This document shows, in pieces, positions 52,383 to 61,404 of a DNA stretch of 64,000 nt. The stretch is from DATBAT01 sp036271375 (lineage in GTDB: Bacteria > Acidobacteriota > Terriglobia > Terriglobales > Acidobacteriaceae). Every line of letters starts with the position of its first letter. Within the stretch, counting starts at the first letter, position 1. The stretch covers positions 1-64,000 of the forward strand of contig DATBAT010000258.1 in NCBI GenBank assembly GCA_036271375.1. The letters run 5' to 3'. The notes below the pieces were generated by a model. The model saw only the letters and a list, made by a program, of their open reading frames with translations, was not told the DNA's origin and searched no databases. The position numbers were made by a program, and so were the translations under genes.

Positions 52383-53343
52383 CTACGCGGCATTCCCAAT
52401 TTGGGACTTCACCTTAATGGCCGGTGACCGAGACGGCGCCAAAAAGGTTCTGCGTAAATACAAGGGGAGAAAATGCGCAACTCTGACTGTTGCAAGTGCC
52501 CCCGAAGGAAGTGTATTGACAAAAACGGGTTGGGGGGACGAAGGCAGAACACATGTGTTGCCCGATGGTGTTTGGGGGAAACCAACATGCGAGAGAGGCG
52601 AGCCACCCGTGTTCGTGGGCAGATCGAAGGTGACGGCATATGTGCAATAGCAACCGAAGCATGCGGTGAAAGAGGCATGAAGATTGAGGACGTTGTCGGG
52701 GGCTGTGATGGCGTTGGAGGCCGACGAGGAAGGTCCGGGTCCAAGAGCATTGTTGGCAGTGACGGTGAAGGTGGAGTTGATCCCAATGTTGCCACGGTCA
52801 CTGACCGGCACGGGCAGACAACCACCGTTATTCACGCCACTGAACGTAGCCGAGGTTGTACCGGGAGCAACCGTTTGGGTTGAGTTGCCCGAACCGTGCA
52901 TGGTCACGGTGTATCCGGTGAGCGCTCCACCACCCCCTAAGGTCCCCGGCGGCGTCCAATTTACGGCGATTTGCTGGAAGAACGCACTGGCCGAAACACT
53001 GGACGTAGATCCGGTGGGAGCGCTCACGCAATTACAGCGAAGTCGCTCACGTCAACTCCAGCGTAGCGGACAAGTTGTAGACATCGAACTGGCCGCTGCT
53101 GGTGACGGCATCGACGTAAAGGCGCAGGGTGGCCTTCTTGATGGTAGAGCCGGTAGGAACCCCGGCGAGATTGAACTTCATGAAGGTGGTGGTGTTAGAT
53201 CTGACGGCATCGATGACGCTAGTGCGATAGTTGGTGTTGGGGGAGGAGCTGTTTACAAAGGTGTCGGAAGTAGGCGGCGCCTGCTGCGCCAGCAAAGGCA
53301 GTGACATCGCCCACAGAGCAAGGACGGCGCGACGGAATGACAT
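52383..53343 (-). pseudogene. Frameshifted DNRLRE plus FN3 surface-protein gene
   Basis: On the minus strand the first 98 codons (start 53343) give a signal peptide (LALWAMSLPLLAQ) and the first half of a DNRLRE-type beta-sandwich (SDTFVNSSSPNTNYRTSVID, TTTFMKFNLAGVPTG, LRLYVDAVTSSGQFDVYNLS), ending in a TGA at 53047-53049. A second frame, from about 53033 down to 52383, reads one full fibronectin type III-like repeat (IAVNWTPPGTLGGGGALTGY, YTVTMHGSGNSTQTVAPGTT) and part of another, then loses character. Stops in both frames at the junction make it a decayed gene or one with a sequencing frameshift. DNRLRE/FN3 proteins are typically secreted adhesins or carbohydrate-related surface proteins. 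Confidence 0.6.
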
Positions 53344-53484
53344 GACTCATCCCCCAGACGATTTAGAAGCTGGGCCCGACGGGGAGAAACAGCGCCCATT
53401 AGGGGCGCCTAATGTGTAAGCGGGAATTTGGGGCGGGGACTGTAACGCAATCAGAAATTATTTGGCGATCACCGGCTCATATGG

Positions 53485-53730
53485 CTAATTCCTCGCCTGA
53501 TCCGTGGAACTGCCTGCGACCTCACTCTTTGCGCCCTCGGGATCTACCGCTCCCTGCAGTTCGGCAGAGCCGGTAGATCCTTTGGCGCCGACAGGACCGA
53601 CGAGACCTAGCGATCCGGCGGCGCCTGTCGTCCCCCTCACAAACTTCGGAATCCCGTAGTCCATCGGTTCCTTGAATTTCGGGGGTGGCTCGCTCTATAT
53701 AGAGCGGGAATTCGCCGAAAGAACTGCAAC
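53485..53730 (-). pseudogene. Collagen-like repeat remnant
   Basis: On the minus strand, Gly-X-Y repeats are visible in two frames: one reads IQGTDGLRDSE, and the next, after a frameshift, reads RGTTGAAGSLGLVGPVGAKG, then STGSAELQGAVDPEGAK, ending at TAG 53485-53487. No start codon or signal peptide precedes it in frame, and a TAG interrupts the second frame upstream. It is best explained as the tail of a lost collagen-like surface protein gene. The remainder of 53344-54039 holds a 95-codon Arg-ending frame (53746-54033) that I do not support as a gene. Confidence 0.5.
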
Positions 53731-54039
53731 GGCTGGGAATATTTCTTGATGACGTGGGGCAGGTGTCCATCGGTTGTCCAGGCAAAAGCGCACATTCCTC
53801 TGTCGTTCGCCAGGCTGAACCGCAGAGGGTTTGAAAAGAAAGACTTATTGGTAGTAGTGCAGAGTTTTGGATTTGCACGGGGTCGCTTTAGCATTGCCGC
53901 TCGTGGCATCATAGTGGGGCATGATGATCCCAAAAGGAAAGCGTCCGGCGATCCTCGGCGGATGGCTCAGACGCTGGCGCGTTTGAGGGCAAAGGCAGTA
54001 ATCAGGAGACAGAGACGCCGCCGTCGCTCATAACGCTCT

Positions 54040-54840
54040 ATGCCCTCATCTGACGATCTTAAAGGGGTGATTAGCTCGCTAGAACGGACATTGGACTATT
54101 GGTCATTTTGGTTAACAGTCTTTACGTTGCTTGTTGTTGTTGGGCTAGTAATCGAATATGAACACGATGTAAGAGAGCTCATCAAAAACTTTAAGTGGAA
54201 GTTGCTGCAAACCGTGATTGGCGGAATCCTCGTCACCGTCGGCGTAGCTGGGGAATTAATAGTCCAGTATGAAGCTTCTAAAGTCGAAACCGACCTTAGA
54301 ACAGCCAGCCACCAAGTGGAAGCCGTCCTAGAAGCCGACGCCGCACAAGCCCGCAAAGAGGCAAAGCAAGCAGAAAATGACGCGGAGACCGCACGCGTAA
54401 AAGCAAATTCACTTGAGCAAGCAAATTTAAGACTCAGAGCTTTCGTCAAGCCACGAGACCTGACCAAGCAGGAATCCGATAACCTACTCGCAACCTGCAA
54501 AAGATTTCCGGGCCACTCCGTAAAAATCAAATCGTACATGCTGGATATGGACGGTATGATTCTTGCGATGGAGATTGAGCGCGTGCTAAGTCGGTGTCCA
54601 CGGCTCAACGTATTCGATGCCCGCTGGGAATATTTGCCGGGCAAAGACCTCGTGCGCGCAGGACTAGCTATTAGCGGCCCACCATCGGAACATGAGTTTG
54701 TGGCGGCCTTAAAAAAGGCCCTATCGGTTGATGGCGAACTCTTTATTTCCAAATTATCACCCCCCGACACCCACGTCACTTCTGACGGCGATGCTGTGGT
54801 TATTCTCGTAGGAATGAAGCCATTGCCCAGGATGAAGTAG
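54040..54840 (+). CDS. Membrane coiled-coil protein of unknown function
   Basis: 266 aa. Two transmembrane helices at about residues 21-41 (FWLTVFTLLVVVGLVIEY) and 56-76 (LLQTVIGGILVTVGVAGELI), then a coiled coil at about 80-130 (AAQARKEAKQAENDAETARV), and a C-terminal alpha/beta domain (VKIKSYMLDMDGMILAMEIE, LVRAGLAISGPPSEHEFVAA). The base composition is clearly lower in GC than that of neighbours, and codons such as TTA and ATA are frequent, suggesting recent acquisition. No enzymatic motif is recognised. It stands alone between a collagen-like remnant and an ECF sigma gene. Confidence 0.7.
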   Translation: MPSSDDLKGVISSLERTLDYWSFWLTVFTLLVVVGLVIEYEHDVRELIKNFKWKLLQTVIGGILVTVGVAGELIVQYEASKVETDLRTASHQVEAVLEADAAQARKEAKQAENDAETARVKANSLEQANLRLRAFVKPRDLTKQESDNLLATCKRFPGHSVKIKSYMLDMDGMILAMEIERVLSRCPRLNVFDARWEYLPGKDLVRAGLAISGPPSEHEFVAALKKALSVDGELFISKLSPPDTHVTSDGDAVVILVGMKPLPRMK

Positions 54841-54993
54841 GCCAAAACCGGGGAAATACCAGCCACGGTCTCACCGTCCTAATCCTGTGGAAATTGAACT
54901 GATCCACTACCACTTATTTTCGTTGGTGGAAAAGGCGAAGGCCTGTGTTACCCTCTCCGGTCTGTTCTAAACGGCAGAATCTAAGGGGCTTAT

Positions 54994-55578
54994 TTGGAAA
55001 CCCCGCAGTCTCAAGACGTCACCGGTTTGCTGCGCGCATGGAGCGGCGGAGATGAAGACGCGCTGTCGAAACTGGCTCCGCTGGTGTATCACGAATTGCA
55101 TCAGGCGGCGCGGCGACATATGGCCGGAGAAAGGTCTGGACATACCCTTCAAGCGACCGCTCTTATTAATGAAGTCTATTTGCGGCTGATTCGCGCCAAG
55201 CCCACTGACTGGCAGAACCGCGCGCATTTTTTTGCCGTCTCGGCGCAGATGATGCGGCGCATCCTCACCGACTTTGCCCGTGCGCGCAACTATCAGAAGA
55301 GAGGCGGCCGCACGCCACACCTTCCGCTCGATGAAGCGCTGGTGATATCCCCGGAACCGGATGCCGATTTGGTTGCGCTGGACGATGCGTTGAAACGTCT
55401 TTCTCAAGTGGACGAGCGCAAGGGCCGGGTGGTGGAGTTACGCTTCTTTGGCGGACTCGATGTCAAAGAGACGGCCGAAGTGTTGAAGGTTTCCGACGAG
55501 ACGGTGATGCGGGACTGGAAACTGGCCAAGGTCTGGCTGCTGCGCGATCTGAGCGGAAATAACCATGATGGATGCTGA
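54994..55578 (+). CDS. ECF-type RNA polymerase sigma factor (kinase-linked acidobacterial type)
   Basis: 194 aa from TTG 54994, with AAGGGG about 7 nt upstream. No ATG is available. Region 2 contains HELHQAARRHMAGERSGHTL and ALINEVYLRLI, and region 4 contains RVVELRFFGGLDVKETAEVL followed by VSDETVMRDWKLAKVWL. This is the ECF group that Acidobacteriota often pair with a Ser/Thr kinase. Its end overlaps the next gene by 14 bp, so the two are co-translated. Confidence 0.87.
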   Translation: METPQSQDVTGLLRAWSGGDEDALSKLAPLVYHELHQAARRHMAGERSGHTLQATALINEVYLRLIRAKPTDWQNRAHFFAVSAQMMRRILTDFARARNYQKRGGRTPHLPLDEALVISPEPDADLVALDDALKRLSQVDERKGRVVELRFFGGLDVKETAEVLKVSDETVMRDWKLAKVWLLRDLSGNNHDGC

Positions 55579-58480
55579 ACGCTGGCGGCGGCTGGAGGAG
55601 TTGTATCACGCATCGCTGGAGGTGGAGTCCGGCCGCCGGGCGGCGTTCGTGAAAGCAGCCTGCGGATCCGACCAGGCGCTGCGGCGTGAGTTGGATTCCC
55701 TGCTGGCTCATCAGAAGCAATCGGAAAAATTTATCGAAGATCCGGCGTTCGAAGTTGCCGCCCGGATGATCGCCAATGACACGACGGTGCGGCCTGACAC
55801 CGATCCGGTGACGCCGGGAACCGTGGTCTCGCACTTTCGCGTGCAGGAAAAAATTGGGCGCGGCGGCATGGGCGTGGTTTATCGAGCCGAGGATATTTCT
55901 CTCGGTCGGCCGGTGGCGCTGAAATTTCTTTACTCCGACATTTCCGAAAAAATGCAATCGGTGGAACGGCTGCGCCGCGAGGCGCAGGCGGCTTCGGCGC
56001 TGAATCACCCGAACATCTGCACTATTTATGAAATTGGCAGCGGCGAGCATCCGTTCATTGCAATGGAGCTGGTGGAGGGGCAGACGCTGGAGCAGCGCCT
56101 CAAGAAGGGGCCGCTTCCCGGCGAGCAGCTTTTGCGCTATGCCATCCAGATCGCGCAAGCCCTGGCCAAAGCCCACAAGGCAGGATTTACTCATCGTGAT
56201 CTGAAACCCGCCAACATCATGCTGACGCGCAGCGGGGCCAAGCTCATGGACTTTGGCCTGGCGAAGCGAACGGGAAGAGTGTTCAGCACTGAGCAGGCAG
56301 GGGAGACCCCGGCCAACGATACCAAGCTGACCGGCGCGGGCACACTGGTCGGGACATTTCAATACATGGCTCCCGAACAACTGGAAGGAAAAGACACCGA
56401 TGGGAGGACCGACATCTTCGCCCTGGGGGAAGTGATTTATGAGATGGCGACGGGAAAGCAGGCGTTTACCGGGAAGAGTCGGGCCAGCCTGATCGCAGCC
56501 ATTCTCAATGATGAACCACTGGCCGCGATCGGATTGCAGGCCCTCACCCCACCGGCGTTGACGCGGCTGGTCATTAAGTGCCTGGCGAAAGATCCGGAAG
56601 AGCGTTGGCAGAGTGCGAGTGATCTGGCTACGGAGTTGGAGTGGATCGCATCCGGAGAATCCCTGGCCGCGGACTCGGCCAAGCGTTCGCGCAAGCTGGC
56701 ATACCTTTATGGGGCGGCAGCGGTTTCGTTTCTGCTGGTGGCCGGTTTGGGTGGGGCCTTCTATTGGCGGAGCGCGCCCGGGCCGGCGCAACCGATCACG
56801 GCGCAGATTTCCCCACCGCGAAGCGCCAGCTTCAGATTTTCCGGTGGAATGGACGATCAGTCGCTGGCGATCGCTCCCGATGGTCACGCCCTGGTATTCA
56901 GCGCGCAGGACGACAACGGAAAGACCATGCTTTGGGTCCGCCCCATTGAATCGTCTGAGGCCCGGCCACTGCCCGGGACCGAGGGTGCCAGCGATGTTTT
57001 CTGGTCTCCGGATAGCCGCAATTTAGGATTTTTTGCCACCGGGAACCTGGAAAAAATGGAAGTCGCCGCCGGGCAGCGGGAGGTGATTGCAGCCGTTCCA
57101 TTTGATGTTGGAGGAAGCTGGGGGGCGGATGGCAACATCGTATTCGCGGACAATGAAAAAGGCCTCTTCAGAGTTCCAGCCTCGGGCGGGGCGGCAACGC
57201 CGGTGGTTCAGACCGATGGCTCGAATGTGACCCTCTGCGCGCGGCCGCAATTCCTGCCCGATGGCAAACAGGTCCTGTATTTCAGTAGCGGACCCAAAGC
57301 GGAGATGACTGGCACCTGGTTATCTTCGCTCGATGGAAAACAGAAGAAATTACTGCTGCGCGGCGCGCAGGCAAAGTACTCGGCGGGATTTCTGCTTTAC
57401 ATGCTGGGCAAACAGTTGATGGCGCAGCCCTTCGATCCGGTGAGGGGCGATCTGAGAGGAGAACCGACGCCGCTCCTCGACGACATATCTGTGGGGCCGG
57501 GAGGGGCGCTGTTCTCGGTCTCAGAAAAATATTTGCTCTACCAGGGAGGCGAGCGAGCACAACAAAAACAGCTTGCCTGGTTCGACCGGTCAGGCCGGAG
57601 CCTGGGGGCAACGGGCGATTTGGCGGACTATTTCGATGTGCGCCTGTCACCGGACGGGGAGAAGCTGGCGGCGAATGCGGGCTCGCCATACAGCGAGATT
57701 TGGGTGCACGATCTGGCGCATCCTGTCTTGACCCGGCTGACCATTGATCCCGACAGCGACCATGGCATTCCCGTGTGGTCACCCGACAGCACACGGGTCG
57801 CGTACTCGTCTCTTTCGGGGAAGGCGCGATCCGGGATTTATGAGAAACGCGGCAACGGGGCCGGCAACGATGAGCTGCTGCTCGGCGCCACCGATGCCGA
57901 CGCCGGCCTGCTGCCGACCAGCTGGACGAATGATGGAAAATTTCTGCTCTACACGCGAGGGAGAATTCCGCAGCATTCGGGACTCTGGGTGCTTCCGCTT
58001 ACCGGAGATCGAAAACCCATCGCTCTTGCCGATGCGCCGGCGGCAGCTGAGGAGGGAGTGTTTTCTCGTGATAACAAATGGATTGCTTACGTGTCGCGCG
58101 AATCCGGGACCGACGAAATCTACGTTATGCCGTTTGACGAGGGCAGCCTGGGGCGTGCCGCCACAGCGCAAAAACCGGGCGGCAGTAAATGGCAGATATC
58201 CACGCGGGGCGGACGAAGTCCTCGTTGGCGTGCCGATGGCAAGGAATTGTTCTGGCTTTCGCCGACCGGGCAGATGATGTCCGCGAAATTGGGAGTTAGA
58301 GATCAGGGAATCGAAGTGCACACGCCGGAGATTTTGTTTCGCACCCAGGTGGACAACATTATTTTTGAACCCTACGATGTCACGCCGGATGGAAAGAAAT
58401 TCGTGATCAATACCGGAAATGGCACTGATGATTCGTTGATGCTTACAGCGAACTGGACCGCGTTGGTGAAGAGCCGTTGA
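55565..58480 (+). CDS. Ser/Thr protein kinase with membrane helix and TolB/PD40-like propeller
   Basis: 971 aa. An N-terminal helical part (1-80) is followed by an active-looking kinase domain (90-365): IGRGGMGVVYRA, VALK with Lys120, HRDLKPAN at 210-217 and DFG at 229-231. A transmembrane helix is at about 390-408 (YGAAAVSFLLVAGLGGAFYW). The extracytoplasmic C-terminal half is a PD40/TolB-type beta-propeller with repeats such as SWGADGNIVFADNEKGLFRV and VWSPDSTRVAYSSLSGKARS. Such proteins are membrane sensors that report ligand binding on the outside to the inner kinase. The gene is coupled to the upstream ECF sigma factor, which may be its phosphorylation target or its regulator. Confidence 0.92.
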   Translation: MMDAERWRRLEELYHASLEVESGRRAAFVKAACGSDQALRRELDSLLAHQKQSEKFIEDPAFEVAARMIANDTTVRPDTDPVTPGTVVSHFRVQEKIGRGGMGVVYRAEDISLGRPVALKFLYSDISEKMQSVERLRREAQAASALNHPNICTIYEIGSGEHPFIAMELVEGQTLEQRLKKGPLPGEQLLRYAIQIAQALAKAHKAGFTHRDLKPANIMLTRSGAKLMDFGLAKRTGRVFSTEQAGETPANDTKLTGAGTLVGTFQYMAPEQLEGKDTDGRTDIFALGEVIYEMATGKQAFTGKSRASLIAAILNDEPLAAIGLQALTPPALTRLVIKCLAKDPEERWQSASDLATELEWIASGESLAADSAKRSRKLAYLYGAAAVSFLLVAGLGGAFYWRSAPGPAQPITAQISPPRSASFRFSGGMDDQSLAIAPDGHALVFSAQDDNGKTMLWVRPIESSEARPLPGTEGASDVFWSPDSRNLGFFATGNLEKMEVAAGQREVIAAVPFDVGGSWGADGNIVFADNEKGLFRVPASGGAATPVVQTDGSNVTLCARPQFLPDGKQVLYFSSGPKAEMTGTWLSSLDGKQKKLLLRGAQAKYSAGFLLYMLGKQLMAQPFDPVRGDLRGEPTPLLDDISVGPGGALFSVSEKYLLYQGGERAQQKQLAWFDRSGRSLGATGDLADYFDVRLSPDGEKLAANAGSPYSEIWVHDLAHPVLTRLTIDPDSDHGIPVWSPDSTRVAYSSLSGKARSGIYEKRGNGAGNDELLLGATDADAGLLPTSWTNDGKFLLYTRGRIPQHSGLWVLPLTGDRKPIALADAPAAAEEGVFSRDNKWIAYVSRESGTDEIYVMPFDEGSLGRAATAQKPGGSKWQISTRGGRSPRWRADGKELFWLSPTGQMMSAKLGVRDQGIEVHTPEILFRTQVDNIIFEPYDVTPDGKKFVINTGNGTDDSLMLTANWTALVKSR

Positions 58481-58733
58481 CCTTTCGCCAGCCCATTGCG
58501 GTAGAAGAGCTAAGTCCCACTCTAATCCGCGAACTCCCTTCGAGGCAGGCCTGGCGCGTCCAGATCGGTGGTATCGTGTTCGTCAACCACGTGTTACCTG
58601 TCCCTTGGTGACCTACCTAGCTCGAATGAATTCTCGTATCATGAAGGAATTGCAGAGTCGGTGGGTGAGCGCAAAGCCGCTCTAAGTCACAGGGTTACAG
58701 TCCCTTATGTTAGCCACCCCCGCGGGACCATCC

Positions 58734-60023
58734 ATGCCAATTGCCAAGACACTTCTTTTTGCGCTCGCGGGATCCCTGCTGACCTGCGTTTTTACCGCGC
58801 CCCTACTCGCCGAGACGGCGGGCAGCGCAGATGCGTTTGTCGACAGCGTGGGGGTGAATATCCACCTGCACTATTCGAACACCTCCTACTCTGATTTTCC
58901 TCATGTCAAACAGGCGTTGAAAGATCTCGGAGTGCGCCATGTGCGCGACGGGCTGGTGGACACCAAGTGGAAGGACTACTACACCCGCCATAACGATCTG
59001 GGCAGCGCTGGCATCAAGGGGCTTTTTATCACCGCGCCTAACGAGAGCGATGACCTGCTGCTCGATTACCCCGAGCGCATGAAGCAGAGTTTCGAGGGCT
59101 ACGAAGCGCCCAATGAGTACGATCAGAGTCGCGATTCCAACTGGCCGGCGACGCTTTCCCAGTTCATCACGCGGCTGAACAAGACGGTGAAGGGCGACCC
59201 GAATACGTCGCGCTTTCAAGTGATTGGACCTTCGTTTACCAGCCAGCGGTCGTACCAGCAGATGCGAGGCGTGTGCTCTTTCGATTTTTCGAACCTGCAC
59301 AATTATTTTGGAGGGCGCAATCCCGGCACTGACGGATGGGGTTCGAACGGCTATGGCAGTTACGCATGGAACCTTTCCAACGCCAGTTCGGCATGCCCCG
59401 GGAAAGCGGTGATCAGTACCGAGACCGGCTACCAGACCGACCCCACGCTGACCCAGGGAATCAGCGACGAAGTGGCGGGCAAGTATCTTCCCCGGTTGCT
59501 GCTGGAGCAATGGATGCATGGCATCCAGCGCACCTATGTTTATGAGCTGATCGATCTTCCGGACATGGGGTCGGGCGACAAGGCGTTTGGGCTGGTGCGT
59601 TCCGATTTTTCGCAGAAGCCTTCCTACATGGCGCTGATGAACCTGCTGCACCTGCTGTCCGATCCGGGAGAGGCCTACACTGGCAAAGATTTTGGCTTCA
59701 GCCTGAGTGGCGAAGTGGCTGACGTGCAGCACGTCCTGTTGCAGAAGCGTGACGGGACGTTCTTCATCGCCTTGTGGATTGAGAAACCTGGCTACAACGT
59801 GAATCACAAGCAGGTGGTCAACGTGCCGACGCAAAACGTCACCCTGCAAACCGACAAGGCGGTAGCCATGGTGGCCCACTCCTTTGGAACCTCGGGCAAT
59901 GTCAGGGTCAGCGCGCTGGACCTGGGCACGAGCCACTCGTTAAAGTTGAGCGACTACGTGACCGTGCTTGAAATTGACGGACTACGCCCGCTGCCTCCGG
60001 TGCTGCACGCGGTCGTACACTAA
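58734..60023 (+). CDS. Secreted clan GH-A-like glycoside hydrolase
   Basis: 429 aa from ATG 58734. An upstream in-frame ATG at 58707 lacks a ribosome site. A signal peptide (IAKTLLFALAGSLLTCVFTA) ends near APLLAE. The catalytic barrel shows FVDSVGVNIHLHYSNT, GVRHVRDGL, EAPNEYD (candidate acid/base Glu), FDFSNLHNYFGG and ISTETGYQTD (candidate nucleophile Glu). These positions fit the two-Glu arrangement of GH-A enzymes, but the precise GH family is not clear. The C-terminal 80 residues look like a small beta-domain. It probably acts on a polysaccharide outside the cell. Confidence 0.75.
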   Translation: MPIAKTLLFALAGSLLTCVFTAPLLAETAGSADAFVDSVGVNIHLHYSNTSYSDFPHVKQALKDLGVRHVRDGLVDTKWKDYYTRHNDLGSAGIKGLFITAPNESDDLLLDYPERMKQSFEGYEAPNEYDQSRDSNWPATLSQFITRLNKTVKGDPNTSRFQVIGPSFTSQRSYQQMRGVCSFDFSNLHNYFGGRNPGTDGWGSNGYGSYAWNLSNASSACPGKAVISTETGYQTDPTLTQGISDEVAGKYLPRLLLEQWMHGIQRTYVYELIDLPDMGSGDKAFGLVRSDFSQKPSYMALMNLLHLLSDPGEAYTGKDFGFSLSGEVADVQHVLLQKRDGTFFIALWIEKPGYNVNHKQVVNVPTQNVTLQTDKAVAMVAHSFGTSGNVRVSALDLGTSHSLKLSDYVTVLEIDGLRPLPPVLHAVVH

Positions 60024-60069
60024 TCCTCTTATCTGCTTGAAGCCTGCCGTAAGTACTTTAGATTCACGC

Positions 60070-60109
60070 GTCTTTACAAAACGTTCCGCGTGGAACGTTT
60101 TGTAAAGAC
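60070..60109. repeat. Perfect 40-bp palindrome, second copy in the window
   Basis: GTCTTTACAAAACGTTCC (60070-60087) pairs perfectly with its reverse complement at 60092-60109, with a 4-base centre GCGT. It lies 47 bp after the glycosidase stop and 83 bp before the end of the minus-strand glycosyltransferase gene. It could act as a terminator for both, but no T-tract follows. A similar, imperfect copy at 52326-52363 also lies just past a gene end. Confidence 0.85.
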
Positions 60110-60191
60110 CCTAAGCTCCTGATTACAGGTGGCTTAAGGAAATATTTACAATAATGTATGTACATTTGCCGGGAAAACCGGAAGCACTTCC

Positions 60192-61382
60192 CTACTGAAG
60201 AATCTCAGCGTAGACGGCTTCGACGCGGCGGGCGGTCTGGTCGAGGGTGAAATGGTCAGAGACGCGTTGGCGACCGCGCACGCCCATTTCTTTAGAGGCG
60301 GCGGGATCGGAAATAATGCGGCACATAGCTTCGGCCATGGCCTCGACGTCGCCCATAGGCACCAGAATCCCGGTGCGGCCATTTTCCACAATTTCGGGCA
60401 CGCCGCCGCCGTCGGTGGCGACCACCGGCTTGCCGGCGGCCATGCCTTCGATGATGACCTGACCGAAGGGCTCACCCTTGGTGGAGGCGTGGACCAGCAT
60501 GTCCAGTTCTCCCACCGCCTTCTTTATATCGCTGCGGAAGCCGGTAAATTCCACGACGCCCGCGATGCCCAGTTCCGCGGGCAATTTCCGCACTTCCTGC
60601 TCGTACTCGTCTTCGTCGAACAGGGCCGCGCCAATAATCAGGAAGCGCGCGTTGGGAAAGCGCTGGTGGACCAGGGCCGCCGCCTTGATGAAGATGTCCT
60701 GACCCTTCCAGGGAGAGATGCGGCCCACCAGTCCGATGCGAAATTCGTTTTCGGAAGAGATCTTCTCACCAGACAGGCTCTCGCTGGTGCCATCGTGGAC
60801 GACCACGCTGCGCCCGCCGAATTCGATGCCTGACGGAATGGCGGTACCGCGCACCACGTTGCCCAGGTGAAGGGTGCTCAGGGTGGCGGCCGAGTTAGCG
60901 ATGACGTAGGTGGGAATCACCTGGCAGAGAAAGCGGAAAAGCCGTACCACCGATTTCGGGAGGTAGTCGTCCTCGATGCGGTCGCGCACGTGCCACACCA
61001 CCGGGCAGGGGGCAAGACGAGCGGCGATGCCGCCGATGATATCGGCTTTCAGCGAATTGGTGTGCACCACGGAAATATTGCGCTCGCGGATAAGCCGGGT
61101 GAGTTGGTTGACATATTTAGCGACCCGCAAACCATCCCTCACACGCAGCAACGTCCCGAAGCCGAGCTTGTCTTTCTTCTGCGTGCGCACCGAGGGTGAC
61201 AATGGCAGCACCTGGGTTTCGACGATGGGGCGGAGTTGTTCAGCCAGAGGGCCCTCGGCTCCGAGCACCACCAGGGATTTAATGTTCTCCGGATTCAGAT
61301 GGCTGACCAAGTTGGCCAACGCGATTTCTCCTCCGCCCAGCGCGGCGGTGTGGTCGAAGAAGAGCACGCGGATATCGGACAT
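60192..61382 (-). CDS. Glycosyltransferase family 4
   Basis: 396 aa from ATG 61382, which has AAGG 8 nt upstream. The longer frame to 61436 would overlap the FkbM gene. N-terminal Rossmann-like domain beginning MSDIRVLFFDHTAALGGGE, and a C-terminal donor-binding domain with GLVGRISPWKGQDIFIKAAA and LVHASTKGEPFGQVIIEGMA, which contains the EPFG-x7-E motif of the GT-B GT4 family. It transfers an activated sugar to a glycan or lipid acceptor on the cytoplasmic side. It is the last gene of the glycan-biosynthesis run. Confidence 0.92.
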   Translation of the reverse strand: MSDIRVLFFDHTAALGGGEIALANLVSHLNPENIKSLVVLGAEGPLAEQLRPIVETQVLPLSPSVRTQKKDKLGFGTLLRVRDGLRVAKYVNQLTRLIRERNISVVHTNSLKADIIGGIAARLAPCPVVWHVRDRIEDDYLPKSVVRLFRFLCQVIPTYVIANSAATLSTLHLGNVVRGTAIPSGIEFGGRSVVVHDGTSESLSGEKISSENEFRIGLVGRISPWKGQDIFIKAAALVHQRFPNARFLIIGAALFDEDEYEQEVRKLPAELGIAGVVEFTGFRSDIKKAVGELDMLVHASTKGEPFGQVIIEGMAAGKPVVATDGGGVPEIVENGRTGILVPMGDVEAMAEAMCRIISDPAASKEMGVRGRQRVSDHFTLDQTARRVEAVYAEILQ

Positions 61383-61404
61383 TGCTTTTACCTTTGACAG
61401 ATTG

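Noticed and set aside
53746..54033. 95-codon plus-strand frame with Arg-rich end
   Set aside because: It overlaps the collagen-like remnant region, lacks a domain and has a low-complexity basic tail. It was not supported as a gene.
55463..56887. 474-codon minus-strand frame opposite the kinase
   Set aside because: It is an antisense shadow of the high-GC kinase and sigma genes, with Arg/His/Gln-rich low-quality protein and no domain. The plus-strand kinase has full motifs.
58803..59936. 377-codon minus-strand frame opposite the GH-A-like gene
   Set aside because: Antisense to a convincing secreted glycosidase. The composition is Arg/His/Val-rich without family similarity.
60070..60109. parS-like centromere site in the palindrome
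   Set aside because: The core GTTCCGCGTGGAAC differs from the parS centre (CACGTG), and the palindrome is 40 bp, longer than parS. No parAB genes are nearby.
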